Source: Oceaniferula flava
Lineage (GTDB): Bacteria; Verrucomicrobiota; Verrucomicrobiia; Verrucomicrobiales; Akkermansiaceae
Reading direction: 5' to 3'
Length of the DNA: 64,000 nt
Assembly (NCBI RefSeq): GCF_016811075.1
Contig: NZ_JAFBGL010000008.1
Location: 124,001-188,000 of the forward strand
The notes below the pieces were generated by a model. That model made no database searches. It saw nothing but the letters and a program-made list of their open reading frames with translations, and was not told where the DNA came from. Positions 34,668 through 44,895 of this stretch are shown here, piece after piece. Made by a program: the position numbers and the translations under genes. The first letter of the stretch is position 1; each line of letters opens with the position of its first letter.

Positions 34668-35321
34668 TCAGAGCAAACCTGACCGGTAACCTTTCGCCAC
34701 TGCCGAAGGAGCATTCTGAACCTCGAGTTTTTGATAGATGTGTTTGATGTGATACGCCACGGTGGTCACGCTGATACCCAACTGTTCAGCGATCTCCTTT
34801 TTCACCAAACCATCGCCTAACAGAGCTAAAATTTCCAACTCTCGCCCCGACAGTTCCTTTTTCGGTTCCTCATCGGGCTGCCGTTGTTGCATCGTTTTGA
34901 GAATAAACTTGGCCACGCTGGGGTCCAGCGATGCGCCCCCGCCGGCTACAATCTGGATTCCTTCGATCACCTGCTTGGCCGTTGAGGACTTCAGCAAATA
35001 CCCGGATGCTCCCAGTGCAATGGCATCGAGAACATCCTGCTCCTGATCCGATTGAGTGAGGATGATGACATTCGCCTCCGGAAGGTATTTCTTAAACCAT
35101 GGGATTGCCTCGATCCCCGACATGCCCGGCAAATTCAGATCGAGCAGAATCACATCGGGTGTCTTCTGCGGACCCACACATTGAATCTCACGCAGGGCAA
35201 TTTCCGCCGTGCCGAACTGCTTGAGCAATTCGACCTGATCAGCAGCTTGAATCGTGCGACTGATCACCTCGCGGTAACCTGCATGATCTTCAACGAGCAG
35301 GACTTGGATAGGAGTATTCAT
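34668..35321 (-). CDS. NarL/FixJ-type response regulator
   Basis: A 217-residue DNA-binding response regulator. The receiver domain (residues 5-122) has the acidic pair near V-E-D-H-A, the phospho-accepting aspartate in V-I-L-L-D-L-N-L-P-G-M-S-G and the lysine in L-L-K-S-S-T. A linker leads to a LuxR-type helix-turn-helix (about residues 150-210) with L-S-G-R-E-L-E-I-L-A-L-L and K-E-I-A-E-Q-L-G-I-S-V-T-T-V. Its ATG overlaps the stop of the sensor kinase by 4 bp (35318-35321), so the pair is co-translated. It stands next to the sulfatase operon and probably controls it. Confidence 0.93.
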   Translation of the reverse strand: MNTPIQVLLVEDHAGYREVISRTIQAADQVELLKQFGTAEIALREIQCVGPQKTPDVILLDLNLPGMSGIEAIPWFKKYLPEANVIILTQSDQEQDVLDAIALGASGYLLKSSTAKQVIEGIQIVAGGGASLDPSVAKFILKTMQQRQPDEEPKKELSGRELEILALLGDGLVKKEIAEQLGISVTTVAYHIKHIYQKLEVQNAPSAVAKGYRSGLL

Positions 35322-37318
35322 GAATCGAGTGGGATGAATTTAGCAGGGATCAAGGAGGGAAAAAGACGGTAGCGAGACAGCTTGAGCTCCAGGGTGATGT
35401 TTGTTCCATTTTCCGAGCAACTCATCGACCTGACTTTACCACCTAACAATCTCGCGCGCCGTTTTAATGACGACGGAACCTCGCCGTCCAGCCCCAGACC
35501 ATTGTCGGAGATCGATAAGACAAGCGACTTCGGCCCCACGCTCAACCGGGTCTCTACGCGTGTGGCTCCGGAATGGCGGATAATATTGGTCAGGCATTCC
35601 TTGTAAAACAGGAAGATGTAGATGCGCTGCCGGGCTTTCAGTTTGTGCAAATTTTCTTCACCTTCGACCGACCATTGATGATCCAGATCCGCCAACAAAC
35701 TCTCGGCCGAGCGCTCCATTTCCTGAACAAGATCCTCGCAGAGACCACGGGATTCAAGCCGCTGGCTCCAACTCCGGATGGTGCTGCCACTGCGCTCGGT
35801 GTAGACTCTTGATCGATCTAACAATTCGATAAGTTCCTCGCGCGTTTCCGCCTCCCGGGCCAGATCTCCCAGCAGTCCGATGGTGTGGATGTTCGCTCCC
35901 AGCTCATCATGCAAGTCCGCCGCAAAACGCTCACGCATCTGGTTCACCTGCCGTAGTCGCACATTGCGGGAGATCAAGATCGACGCCCCGACGCCAGCCG
36001 CCAACAAGGCGGCAAGCCAACTCATCAGCTGCAGATTGCTTTTCTGGCGCGCGTAACGTTGATTCAGTGCCGCGACAACTAATGGCCTCTCTTTTTCTAA
36101 CATATGGCGTCGAGCCAGTTGGCCCATCCACTGTTTGACGGGCAAAATATGACCATACAAGTTCCTCCCGTCTGTCAGAGCTGCCAGCGTGCGGTTCTTT
36201 GGAACAAGCTTCCTGGGGTCCTGCTCCTGAGCCTGGACGGGTCGACCCAAAGCGACATTATTCCCCTGGGAAATCACCTCGATTTCGGCGAATCCGAAGC
36301 GCGCATTGCTCTCGGCGCTCGGGCTGCTGATCCGCAGGTAACGGCACCCCTTTTCCGCCACCGCCCACATCATGACCGGACCGATGTCGGTGAAGCCTTT
36401 GAGCGACGCATCGATCAAGGTGACCGCATCGGAGAAGTCGGGCTGCGTTGCCCCCTCGATGAGTAACATATTCGGCACCCCCACTCGTCCCGCATACGCT
36501 TGTGGCACAGTCGCACTCTGATCCACGGCGTGAAGGTGGATGGCCGAAATCGGATACACCGCCCCGAGATCGAGAGAAAAGCTACGGTGTTTGGTCACCG
36601 ATCCAATATAGGCCAAGCTGGGTTCTCCATGAGCGGCGTCCATCAGGTAGGGCATGTGACCATCGACGAGGAAACGGATGTCCCAGGCATGCACCAGGTC
36701 GCGCGGATGCACCGAAGACGCACTAACAGGTCGCTGCAGGGCGACATTTCGATCACCACTGAACACCATGAGCTCCGAGAGCTGGAAAACGTAACGATGG
36801 TCGAAGGCCCGCTGCGAGAGTCCCGTGGCTTCGATCCGCACCCAGGTGGCGGATCTGCCATCGACCGGGATAATCAACGGGGCAATACGTGGCATCAGAG
36901 CATCGGACTCATCGTAGGACGCGATCACCACACCTTCATCCTCGTGCCCATTGCCCAGCAGCACACGAAACGACGTGGGAAATCCATCGGCCCGAAAGCC
37001 GTCCTTGGAGTCTCGCCACAGTGTGGGCACCAGCACGATTTCATCCACCGCATAAGCCCGATCCAGAGTCACCTCCACCCACTCGCCGGACTTGTCTTTG
37101 GCATGGGAGACGGAGCGAAAACCGATCCCCCCGACACCACTGCGCAGACTGTAACGCGCCAGCTGCTCCAGCTCGCCATCGATTTCCCCCAAGCGCCGCT
37201 CCAACTGCGGCAGTGAGAGTTCTGCAAGATCCGCACCCTGCGCCCAGTCCGCAGAGGAAGCCACAAGGAGCCCCAGCCAGCCAGTGAGTAGCGATCGGAA
37301 GAGAGGAAAAAAGAACAC
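35318..37318 (-). CDS. Sensor histidine kinase with two discoidin-like sensor domains
   Basis: A protein of about 666 residues. A signal peptide (residues 1-28, from GTG 37318) is followed by a long extracytoplasmic region with two jelly-roll, F5/8-type-C-like repeats (W-V-E-V-T-L-D-R-A-Y near residue 75; F-S-L-D-L-G-A-V-Y near 245). A membrane helix lies near residue 435, and the kinase core has D-L-H-D-E-L-G-A-N (HisKA_3, His near 468) and an N-box (K-E-C-L-T-N-I-I-R-H-S-G) with ATP lid D-N-G-L-G-L. The frame stays open to ATG 37426, but the 37396 start lies inside a perfect inverted repeat and the longer N-termini are not signal-like, so GTG is preferred. Carbohydrate sensing is inferred. 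Confidence 0.85.
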   Translation of the reverse strand: MFFFPLFRSLLTGWLGLLVASSADWAQGADLAELSLPQLERRLGEIDGELEQLARYSLRSGVGGIGFRSVSHAKDKSGEWVEVTLDRAYAVDEIVLVPTLWRDSKDGFRADGFPTSFRVLLGNGHEDEGVVIASYDESDALMPRIAPLIIPVDGRSATWVRIEATGLSQRAFDHRYVFQLSELMVFSGDRNVALQRPVSASSVHPRDLVHAWDIRFLVDGHMPYLMDAAHGEPSLAYIGSVTKHRSFSLDLGAVYPISAIHLHAVDQSATVPQAYAGRVGVPNMLLIEGATQPDFSDAVTLIDASLKGFTDIGPVMMWAVAEKGCRYLRISSPSAESNARFGFAEIEVISQGNNVALGRPVQAQEQDPRKLVPKNRTLAALTDGRNLYGHILPVKQWMGQLARRHMLEKERPLVVAALNQRYARQKSNLQLMSWLAALLAAGVGASILISRNVRLRQVNQMRERFAADLHDELGANIHTIGLLGDLAREAETREELIELLDRSRVYTERSGSTIRSWSQRLESRGLCEDLVQEMERSAESLLADLDHQWSVEGEENLHKLKARQRIYIFLFYKECLTNIIRHSGATRVETRLSVGPKSLVLSISDNGLGLDGEVPSSLKRRARLLGGKVRSMSCSENGTNITLELKLSRYRLFPSLIPAKFIPLDS

Positions 37319-37365
37319 GAAAGAAAGCGGCGAAGGTGTATGATATCGTCCTCTACCTGCGTAGG

Positions 37366-37397
37366 GATGTCTACCCTGTAAACGAAGGGTAGACATC
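37366..37397. promoter_or_regulatory. Perfect 12-bp inverted repeat between kinase and sulfatase operon
   Basis: GATGTCTACCCT (37366-37377) and AGGGTAGACATC (37386-37397) are exact inverted copies with an 8-bp spacer. They lie in the gap between the divergent sensor kinase and first sulfatase, 44 bp before the sulfatase ATG. A GTAG precedes the left arm. It may be the operator for the two-component regulator, or an unrelated mobile palindrome. Confidence 0.5.
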
Positions 37398-37440
37398 ACC
37401 GCCCCGTTCGATAGTTTTTGGATCATCGTATATCGCAGCT

Positions 37441-38967
37441 ATGAAATCAACTGAGTCCCCACAGCGCCACCGCCGTCTTTGTCATGGCATCAAATCTTCG
37501 TTCACGCTTTGTGCCAGCGTGCTGGTGTCATTCGGTGCCGCAAGCATTGCCGAGGCCAAACCGCTGGCCGGCACGAAACCCAACATCATCATGGTGATCA
37601 CTGATGACCAGGGCATGGGTGACCTTTCCTGCATGGGCAATGAGGTGGTGCGCACTCCGGCGATCGATCGCTTTTACCAAAAATCCACCCGCTTCACCGA
37701 TTTTCAAGTCAGTCCCACCTGCGCTCCCACCCGGGCGGCGATCATGAGTGGTCGAGCTCCCTTCAAAAATGGAGTCACCCACACGATCTTTCAACGTGAA
37801 AGAATGGCACTCAGCACCTTCACCCTGCCCCAAGCACTGCAAAGTGCCGGCTACCAAACGGGGATCTTTGGCAAATGGCATCTGGGTGATGAAGAGGCCT
37901 ACCTGCCGGGCAACCGAGGCTTCAACGAGTCGCTCATCCACGGCGCCGGAGGCATCGGCCAAGTGACCTTGGGCGATTTCCCCCCGAACAAACAGAATGT
38001 CTACTTCGACAACGTCCTGCTGTACAACGACACCATCGTAAAGACCCAAGGTTACTGCACCGATGTGTTTTTCCAATCGGCACTCGCATGGATCAAAAAG
38101 CAGCACCAGGCCGAGCACCCCTACTTCGCCTACATCGCGCTCAATGCCCCCCATGCGCCACTGGTCGCCCCAAAAAAATACACCCAGCGATTCATCGACC
38201 TCGGATACGACCAAGGCACAGCCGGTCGCTACGGTATGATCGAGAACATCGACAGCAACTTTGCTCTGCTGATGAAAAAACTCAACGCATGGCAAGCGCT
38301 GGACAACACACTCGTTGTTTTCATGACCGACAACGGCGGCACCCACCTGAGAGGAAAACTCAACGGGCAGCGCGTGGTGCATCACAACGCGGGATTACGA
38401 GGCGGCAAGAACTCGCCTTACGAGGGAGGCACCCACGTGCCAGCCTTCTGGCAGTGGCGCGGCGTGCTTGGAGAAGGGGTTGATATCGACGGCCTCACCG
38501 CCCATATTGATCTCTACAAAACCTTCAGCGATCTCGCCGGAGCCAAGCTACCTAACGACATGCAGGCCATCGATGGAAAAACTCTGCTTCCTCTGCTCGA
38601 AGACCCGAAAGCCGAATGGCCGGATCGTGAGTTATTCTTCCACTGCGGTCGCTGGAACACGGGCCAACACGAGGCGGCGAAATACAAAAAATGCGCTGTC
38701 CGCACCCAGCGTTGGCGCCTGGTGAACCACAAGGAACTTTACGACATCGCCAACGACCCAGGCGAGACCACCGACGTCTCCGAAGCTCATCCGGAGGTGG
38801 TGCAGCGACTGAGAAAATCTTTCGACGCCTGGTGGCAGTCCACCCTTCCCCTCATGGTCAATGAAGGCCTGCCGAAAGTCCCCGCCAAAGAACAACCACT
38901 CGCCATCCGCTACCACAAACAACTTCAGGAAAAAGGCATCCCTGATTGGGCGCCCGACGCTCTCTAA
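37441..38967 (+). CDS. Secreted sulfatase (S1, formylglycine type)
   Basis: A 508-residue arylsulfatase-family enzyme. A signal peptide occupies about residues 15-40. Metal-binding aspartates lie in I-T-D-D-Q-G (about 54-58). The sulfatase signature is [12 protein letters not shown] with Cys94, the residue oxidised to formylglycine. G-K-W-H-L-G supplies catalytic Lys/His, and M-T-D-N-G-G the second metal pair. It hydrolyses sulfate esters outside the cytoplasm, probably on glycans. First gene of the 37441-49224 operon, divergent from the sensor kinase; next gene 40 bp on. Confidence 0.95.
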   Translation: MKSTESPQRHRRLCHGIKSSFTLCASVLVSFGAASIAEAKPLAGTKPNIIMVITDDQGMGDLSCMGNEVVRTPAIDRFYQKSTRFTDFQVSPTCAPTRAAIMSGRAPFKNGVTHTIFQRERMALSTFTLPQALQSAGYQTGIFGKWHLGDEEAYLPGNRGFNESLIHGAGGIGQVTLGDFPPNKQNVYFDNVLLYNDTIVKTQGYCTDVFFQSALAWIKKQHQAEHPYFAYIALNAPHAPLVAPKKYTQRFIDLGYDQGTAGRYGMIENIDSNFALLMKKLNAWQALDNTLVVFMTDNGGTHLRGKLNGQRVVHHNAGLRGGKNSPYEGGTHVPAFWQWRGVLGEGVDIDGLTAHIDLYKTFSDLAGAKLPNDMQAIDGKTLLPLLEDPKAEWPDRELFFHCGRWNTGQHEAAKYKKCAVRTQRWRLVNHKELYDIANDPGETTDVSEAHPEVVQRLRKSFDAWWQSTLPLMVNEGLPKVPAKEQPLAIRYHKQLQEKGIPDWAPDAL

Positions 38968-39007
38968 ATCCGTATTTCCCCAACTCACAGAATCAATCCA
39001 ACATCCG

Positions 39008-40861
39008 ATGAATCTTATCAAACAGCTGCTCCCCATCGCAGCCCTCTCCTCCACGCTGCTCTCTCCCACCCTGACCCACGGGGCGGACAAACCCAACGTG
39101 GTGGTGGTCATCACCGATGACCAAGGCTACGGCGACCTGGCCTTCAACGGCAACACGATGATCAAAACACCGAACATCGACAAACTGCGGACCCAAGGCA
39201 CGCTGCTCGACAACTTCCACGTCGATCCCACCTGCGCTCCCACCCGCTCAGCCTTGATGACCGGTCGCTACTCGAACCGCGTGGGTGTCTGGCACACCGT
39301 CCAGGGCCGCAGCATGTTGCGCCGTCGCGAAACCACCATGGCGGATGTGTTTGGTCAAAATGGCTACGCCACCGGAATGTTTGGAAAATGGCACCTCGGC
39401 GATTGCTACCCCTATCGTCCGGAAGATCGAGGTTTCCAACACGTCGTTTACCACCAGGCGGGCGGCGTCGGTCAGGCCCCCGATTACTGGGGCAATGATT
39501 ACTTCGATGACACCTACGTCGTGAATGGCGAGCTGAAGCAGTTTGAAGGGTTTTGCACGGATGTTTGGTTCGACGAAGGGATGAAGTTCATCAAGGAGAA
39601 CAAGGACAAACCCTTCTTCGCCTACATCGCCACCAATGCACCACACAGCCCGTATTACTGCCCCACGGAATACACCGAGCTCTACGACGATGTGCCCAAC
39701 GTGCCAAACAGCGCCTTCTACGGCATGATCACCAACATCGATGACAACATGGCCAAGCTCATGAAAATGCTCGATGAGGAAGGCCTCGCTGAGAACACCA
39801 TCCTGATTTTCATGACCGACAACGGCACTGCGGCCATGGGCTTGAAAGATGGTCGTGGCTACGATGGCAACATGCGCGGCTACAAAAACTCGGAATACGA
39901 AGGTGGTCACCGCGTTCCCTTCATCATCCGCTGGCCGAACGGCAAGATCGAAGCCGGCAAATCGATCGAACAACTCACCGCCCACATCGACATCCTCCCG
40001 ACCTTTATCGAACTCTGCGGACTGGAAACGCCGGAGGTCAAATACGATGGAAGCAGCATCAAAGAACTCCTCTACACCGACGGAGAACAATGGCCGGCAC
40101 GCACGCTGGTGGTGGAAACCCAGCGGGTGGTCACTCCGGAAAAATGGCGCCACTGCGCAGTCATGACCGATCAATGGCGACTGGTGAACGGCAAGGAACT
40201 TTACGACATCCGCAAGGACCCGAAGCAGGCCAATGACATCGCCGCCCAGCACCCTGAAGTGGTTGCCAAACTGCGCGCCGACTACGATGTCTTCTGGAAC
40301 GACGTTTCCAAGGAACACGATCTCACCAGCTACATGGTCATCGGCTCGGACCACTCGCCACTGGTGGCACTTTCCTCGCACGATTGGCTGATCAACAAGC
40401 TCCCGCCATGGCACCAGAACCACATCAGAAACGGCTCGGTCGCTGAGGAGTCCTACTGGGCGATCGAGGTGGAACGCGCCGGCGATTACGAGATCTCGCT
40501 GCGCCGCTGGCCGGTGGAAGCGGACAAGGCGATCAACGACGGCACCTACGGCAAAGCATTCGACTACAAACAAGCCCGTCTACGCATCGGCAACATCGAT
40601 CAGACCCAAGACATCCCAGCCGGAGCGAAGGAAGTGACCTTCAAAGTCCGCTTGGAAAAAGGGATCACCAAGTTTTCGCCACTTTTCATTAGCCCTGACG
40701 TAACGGCCACGCCTTACTATGCGTATGTGACTCACCAGCCTAAACCAGGCTGGCAGACACCTCAGGGCATGGGCATCCCCGTCTACGATCCAAGTCACGG
40801 ACGCATCCCACCTCAAGTCAAAGCCAAGAGAGCGAAAAAGAACGCATCCAAATCCAAATGA
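39008..40861 (+). CDS. Secreted sulfatase with C-terminal beta domain
   Basis: A 617-residue protein from ATG 39008, where the signal peptide starts; the open frame upstream to 38861 overlaps the previous gene and is not real. The catalytic domain (about residues 29-470) has I-T-D-D-Q-G-Y-G-D, the formylglycine site [12 protein letters not shown] (Cys76), G-K-W-H-L-G and M-T-D-N-G-T. After it comes an extra domain of about 130 residues ([18 protein letters not shown]) of beta character, shared with the sulfatase at 44896. The last residues are lysine-rich. Its stop overlaps the next start (ATGA). Confidence 0.95.
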   Translation: MNLIKQLLPIAALSSTLLSPTLTHGADKPNVVVVITDDQGYGDLAFNGNTMIKTPNIDKLRTQGTLLDNFHVDPTCAPTRSALMTGRYSNRVGVWHTVQGRSMLRRRETTMADVFGQNGYATGMFGKWHLGDCYPYRPEDRGFQHVVYHQAGGVGQAPDYWGNDYFDDTYVVNGELKQFEGFCTDVWFDEGMKFIKENKDKPFFAYIATNAPHSPYYCPTEYTELYDDVPNVPNSAFYGMITNIDDNMAKLMKMLDEEGLAENTILIFMTDNGTAAMGLKDGRGYDGNMRGYKNSEYEGGHRVPFIIRWPNGKIEAGKSIEQLTAHIDILPTFIELCGLETPEVKYDGSSIKELLYTDGEQWPARTLVVETQRVVTPEKWRHCAVMTDQWRLVNGKELYDIRKDPKQANDIAAQHPEVVAKLRADYDVFWNDVSKEHDLTSYMVIGSDHSPLVALSSHDWLINKLPPWHQNHIRNGSVAEESYWAIEVERAGDYEISLRRWPVEADKAINDGTYGKAFDYKQARLRIGNIDQTQDIPAGAKEVTFKVRLEKGITKFSPLFISPDVTATPYYAYVTHQPKPGWQTPQGMGIPVYDPSHGRIPPQVKAKRAKKNASKSK

Positions 40862-42363
40862 AACCAATCCATTTCATCGCCGCCACCCTGATCTCGGCCA
40901 GCGCCAGTCAGGCCGCCAGCAAGCCGAATATCGTCTACCTGATGTCGGACGACCAAAGCACCTACAGCCTGGGCTGCTACGGCAACACCGACGTCAAGAC
41001 CCCGAACATTGACCGACTGGGAGCCGACGGCATCGTTTTCGATCGTCACTACAACACCACCGCCATCTGCATGGCATCGCGTGCCAGTGTGATGACCGGC
41101 ATGTATGAGTACAAGACCGGCTGCAACTTCTCCCACGGTGACATGCTAACCTCCACCTGGAAGAAATCCTACCCGATTCTGCTGAGAAAAGCCGGCTACA
41201 GGACCGCCTTTGCTGGCAAATTCGGCTTCGAGCTCAAGGAGACTCCGGAAGGCGAAAAACTGCCCTTGCCGGCTGAGGATTTTGACATGTGGGGCGGCGG
41301 ACCGCAGCAGACGCAGTATGCCACCAAGCACAACAAATCCATGGCAGCCTATGCGAAGAAATACCCGCACTCCACCCTCTCCTACGGAGCATTCGGCCGG
41401 GATTTCATCGCCAAAGCAGCTCAGGCGGGCAAGCCCTTCTGCCTCTCGATCAGTTTCAAAGCACCTCACAAACCCGCGACCCCCGACCCCAAATTCGACC
41501 ACGTTTACGCCGGTAAAACGTTCAAGAAACCCGTGAACTACGGACGTGAACACGGTGAACACTTTTCCAAGCAAAGTAAAACGGACCGCCAATATGAGCG
41601 TTTCCACAGCTGGAACTATTCCGATCAATACGATCAGGTCATGGCGACCTACCACCAGCAGATCTACGCCATCGACGTGGCCGTCGGCATGATCCGGAAA
41701 GCGCTCGATGACCACAAGGTCGCGGATAACACGGTGATCATTTACACCTCGGACAATGGCTTCTTCTGCGGCTCTCACGGTTATGGTTCGAAGGTGCTTC
41801 CCTATGAGGAATCGGCAGGCGCCCCGCTGATTGTCTTCGATCCACGTCACAAAAACTCAGGGAAACAACTGCGTTCGAAGGCACTCACTGCGAACATCGA
41901 CTTCGCCCCAACCATCCTCCAGCTCGCCGGACTTTCGGTGCCTGACAATATGGACGGCGCCAATCTGATGGAACTCTATGACAAACAGGACGCGGAAATC
42001 CATCAGTCGATCGCCCTGATCAACGTCTGGGGTCGATACCCCACCCATGCGCTGAGCGTGGTGACCAAGGACATGAAATACATCCACTGGGGATATGCGG
42101 CGGAGGGATTCGAAGTCACCGAGGAACTCTATCACATCAGTAAGGATCGCCACGAACTGACCAATCAGGTGCGCAACCCTGAATACTCGACCGCCCTCAA
42201 CGACCTCCGCAAGGCTTACGACCAACATTTGGCGCATTGGAAAGCGGAAGCGGTTCCCTACAACCGCTACCAACAATACGGCACCGTCTTCGATCGCAAA
42301 CTACCGTGGGAAGAACGCGCCAAAGCTCTGCACAAGCGGAAGAAAAAAGCCAAGACCAAGTAA
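40858..42363 (+). CDS. Secreted sulfatase with CxAxR signature
   Basis: A 501-residue sulfatase starting 4 bp inside the previous gene. Signal peptide residues 1-21. The core shows [10 protein letters not shown] and the modification site [11 protein letters not shown] (Cys71), a CxAxR rather than CxPxR signature; such variants exist in S1 sulfatases and are still modified. [13 protein letters not shown] supplies the second metal site. The F-K-A-P-H-K-P block resembles choline-sulfatase/heparan-type S1 subfamilies more than the other sulfatases here. The tail [10 protein letters not shown] is strongly basic. Confidence 0.93.
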   Translation: MKPIHFIAATLISASASQAASKPNIVYLMSDDQSTYSLGCYGNTDVKTPNIDRLGADGIVFDRHYNTTAICMASRASVMTGMYEYKTGCNFSHGDMLTSTWKKSYPILLRKAGYRTAFAGKFGFELKETPEGEKLPLPAEDFDMWGGGPQQTQYATKHNKSMAAYAKKYPHSTLSYGAFGRDFIAKAAQAGKPFCLSISFKAPHKPATPDPKFDHVYAGKTFKKPVNYGREHGEHFSKQSKTDRQYERFHSWNYSDQYDQVMATYHQQIYAIDVAVGMIRKALDDHKVADNTVIIYTSDNGFFCGSHGYGSKVLPYEESAGAPLIVFDPRHKNSGKQLRSKALTANIDFAPTILQLAGLSVPDNMDGANLMELYDKQDAEIHQSIALINVWGRYPTHALSVVTKDMKYIHWGYAAEGFEVTEELYHISKDRHELTNQVRNPEYSTALNDLRKAYDQHLAHWKAEAVPYNRYQQYGTVFDRKLPWEERAKALHKRKKKAKTK

Positions 42364-42400
42364 ACCAGCCAACTCATCAATCCACCAATTCATCCCCCCC

Positions 42401-43411
42401 ATGAAAACCCTCCTCAAATCCTCCTGTGTGCTCTTGCTCAGCTCGCTGACCTGGGCCGTAGCAGCCCCCGATACCACTTCCGACGCCGACCCCAAGACAC
42501 CAAGGAAAGTCAAAAAACGCACGCCGTATTTAGAAACCGGAGCGGAGAGAAAACTTGATGTGGTGTATAAAAAAGTGGGGAAGAAAGAACTCCAGCTCGA
42601 CCTCTACTACCCCACCGCCAAGCAGAGCGCCACGCCCCCGGTGATCATCTACACCCACGGTGGAGGATGGGCCGCCGGCAGTCGGCGCGGAATCACCAGC
42701 GGGAGATTTGCCAAGGTGTTCACCCAACTTCTGGCCGAGGGCTTCTGCGTCGCCACCGTCGATTATCGGCTCTACAGCAAGGACGGCGATGTCTTGATGC
42801 GCGATTGCGTCATCGATAGCAAAGACGCCCTGCGCTACCTCAGCCAACACAGCAAGACGCTGAAAATCGACCCCACCCGCTTCCATGTCATGGGAGATTC
42901 CGCAGGTGGCCAGATTGCCCAGATGCTGCTTCTCAGCAAGCCGGAAAGCCTGCCCGGCGATCCATCACTGGCGGAGGCCGATTACCACGTCGTCTCAGGT
43001 GTCTCTTGGTATGGACCCTGCGATTTTGAAAAAACGGAGCTGTTCAACCACGACGACCGACCCAATTTCCGCGACCGTTTCGGCCCGCGCATCATCAAGC
43101 CTGGCACCGACCCCAAGGAGAAGCTCCAGCTCTACCGCGAGATGAGCCCCATCAATTATCTCAAAAAAGACAGCCCTCCACTGCTGATGATTCAGGGCGA
43201 TAAGGACACCACCATTCCGGTGAAACATGCTTACTACATGAAGAAAAAAGCAGAGCAACTGCAGGCGCCTGTCGAAATCATGATCATCCAGAACGCCGGC
43301 CACAACTGGCGCAAAGTCGACGCCGAGATCGAACCCGGCGTGAACGACATCATCCAGAAAACCGTACAATTCTTCCTCGAGGCCAAACCATCTCACTCCA
43401 CATCCAAATGA
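42401..43411 (+). CDS. Secreted alpha/beta-hydrolase esterase
   Basis: A 336-residue exported protein (signal residues 1-22). A short basic linker (P-R-K-V-K-K-R, about 34-40) precedes the catalytic domain. The oxyanion loop is T-H-G-G-G-W (85-90), the nucleophile elbow G-D-S-A-G-G (Ser167), the acid is in G-D-K-D-T-T-I-P and the histidine in N-A-G-H-N-W near residue 307. The pattern fits the bifunctional feruloyl/acetyl esterase-like and HSL-type groups. Between sulfatases, a role in removing acyl groups from the same polysaccharide is likely. Its stop overlaps the next start by 4 bp. Confidence 0.88.
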   Translation: MKTLLKSSCVLLLSSLTWAVAAPDTTSDADPKTPRKVKKRTPYLETGAERKLDVVYKKVGKKELQLDLYYPTAKQSATPPVIIYTHGGGWAAGSRRGITSGRFAKVFTQLLAEGFCVATVDYRLYSKDGDVLMRDCVIDSKDALRYLSQHSKTLKIDPTRFHVMGDSAGGQIAQMLLLSKPESLPGDPSLAEADYHVVSGVSWYGPCDFEKTELFNHDDRPNFRDRFGPRIIKPGTDPKEKLQLYREMSPINYLKKDSPPLLMIQGDKDTTIPVKHAYYMKKKAEQLQAPVEIMIIQNAGHNWRKVDAEIEPGVNDIIQKTVQFFLEAKPSHSTSK

Positions 43412-44871
43412 AACCAGCTACGAAACTCCTAACCGCCCTGCTCTGCTGCGCGAGCCCTCTTCTTCATGCCGCGAAACCTAACATCGTCTACGTCATGTGC
43501 GATGATCTGGGCTACGGCGACATCCAAATCCTCAACCCGGAGCGGGGAAAAATCGCCACGCCTCACGTGGACAAACTCGCCAAGGCCGGCATGATTTTCA
43601 CCGATGCCCATTCTGGATCGTCGGTCTGCACCCCTACTCGCTATGGCTTACTAACAGGACGCTACAGCTGGCGCACCCATTTGCAAAAAGGTGTGGTACA
43701 AGGCTTCGCCCCCTGCCTCATCGCTCCAAAACGCCCCACGGTGGCCAGTTTTCTCAAGTCGAACGGCTACCACACCGCCATCGTGGGCAAGTGGCACCTC
43801 AACTTCCGCTACCAAGACCCGAAATCTGGAGAAAATCTGAAGAGGAAGAAGAAAAAATCCCCGGCACCCGTCGGCAGTAAAATCCCTGACGGCCCGGTGC
43901 ATCGTGGCTTCGATTACTTTCATGGCTTCCACCACGCTGGCGACATGCAATGTGTGGTCGAGAACGATGAAGTCATCGCCCATGATCCGGAGATCAACAT
44001 GCTGCCACGCATCAAGGAAAAGGCCGTGGCCTACATCGATGAGCGGGCCAAAACCGACCCCGACCAACCGTTCTTCCTCTACGTTCCCTTCGGATCGCCA
44101 CACACCCCCATCCTGCCCACCAAAGCATGGCAGGGAAAAAGCGGACTGGGTGCCTACGCGGACTTTGTCATGGAAACGGATGATGCCTTCGGTGCCATCC
44201 TAACAGCGCTCGATCGAAATGGCTTCGCCGATAACACCCTGGTGATTTTCACCTCCGACAACGGCTGCTCCAAGGCCGCGAAAATCCCCGACCTTCAGAA
44301 GCAGGGTCACTTCCCCAGCGCCCACCTGCGTGGCTCGAAGGCAGACATCTGGGACGGCGGTCACCGAGTGCCGTTCATCGCCCGCTGGCCTGGGAAGATC
44401 AAGGCAGCCAGCACCAGCGATCAGTTGCTCTGCATGACTGATGTCTTTGCCACTTGCGCAGACCTGTTAGGCAAAGAGTTACCTGCTGACTCAGCCGAGG
44501 ACAGTGTCAGTTTCCTCCCTGCCTTCAAGGGGGAAGCCATCAGCTCCACGCGTGAAGGAGTCGTCCACCACTCGATCAGCGGTCACTTTGCTTACCGGAT
44601 GGGCAAATGGAAACTCTGCTTGGCGAAAGCCTCTGGTGGCTGGTCCGCCCCGAAAGAAAACCAAGCGCCGCAAGGCAGCCCGAAAGGACAGCTCTACGAC
44701 ATGGACGCGGACCCTGGGGAAACAAACAACCTCTACACCTCCAAGCCGGAGGTCGTCCAACAGCTTCTCAAGCAGCTGACCGTTGATGTCACCAGCGGTC
44801 GCAGTACCAACGGGCCGAAGTCAGACAATGATTTCGAACCCATCAAACTCTGGAAAACCAAAAAGAAGTAA
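43408..44871 (+). CDS. Secreted sulfatase with lysine-rich insert
   Basis: A 487-residue sulfatase, signal residues 1-21. Motifs: C-D-D-L-G-Y-G-D, formylglycine site [12 protein letters not shown] (Cys74), G-K-W-H-L-N and T-S-D-N-G-C-S. Between G-K-W-H and F-H-H-A-G there is a polybasic insert, [10 protein letters not shown], near residue 147, and the C-terminus ends W-K-T-K-K-K. The [16 protein letters not shown] block resembles N-acetylgalactosamine-6-sulfatase or heparan-type subfamilies, but specificity cannot be assigned. Translationally coupled to the esterase. Confidence 0.94.
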   Translation: MKPATKLLTALLCCASPLLHAAKPNIVYVMCDDLGYGDIQILNPERGKIATPHVDKLAKAGMIFTDAHSGSSVCTPTRYGLLTGRYSWRTHLQKGVVQGFAPCLIAPKRPTVASFLKSNGYHTAIVGKWHLNFRYQDPKSGENLKRKKKKSPAPVGSKIPDGPVHRGFDYFHGFHHAGDMQCVVENDEVIAHDPEINMLPRIKEKAVAYIDERAKTDPDQPFFLYVPFGSPHTPILPTKAWQGKSGLGAYADFVMETDDAFGAILTALDRNGFADNTLVIFTSDNGCSKAAKIPDLQKQGHFPSAHLRGSKADIWDGGHRVPFIARWPGKIKAASTSDQLLCMTDVFATCADLLGKELPADSAEDSVSFLPAFKGEAISSTREGVVHHSISGHFAYRMGKWKLCLAKASGGWSAPKENQAPQGSPKGQLYDMDADPGETNNLYTSKPEVVQQLLKQLTVDVTSGRSTNGPKSDNDFEPIKLWKTKKK

Positions 44872-44895
44872 CGCCCAGTTCTCACCCAATCGATC

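Noticed and set aside
39248-40573. 441-codon minus-strand frame
   Set aside because: Antisense to a sulfatase with complete active-site motifs; shadow.
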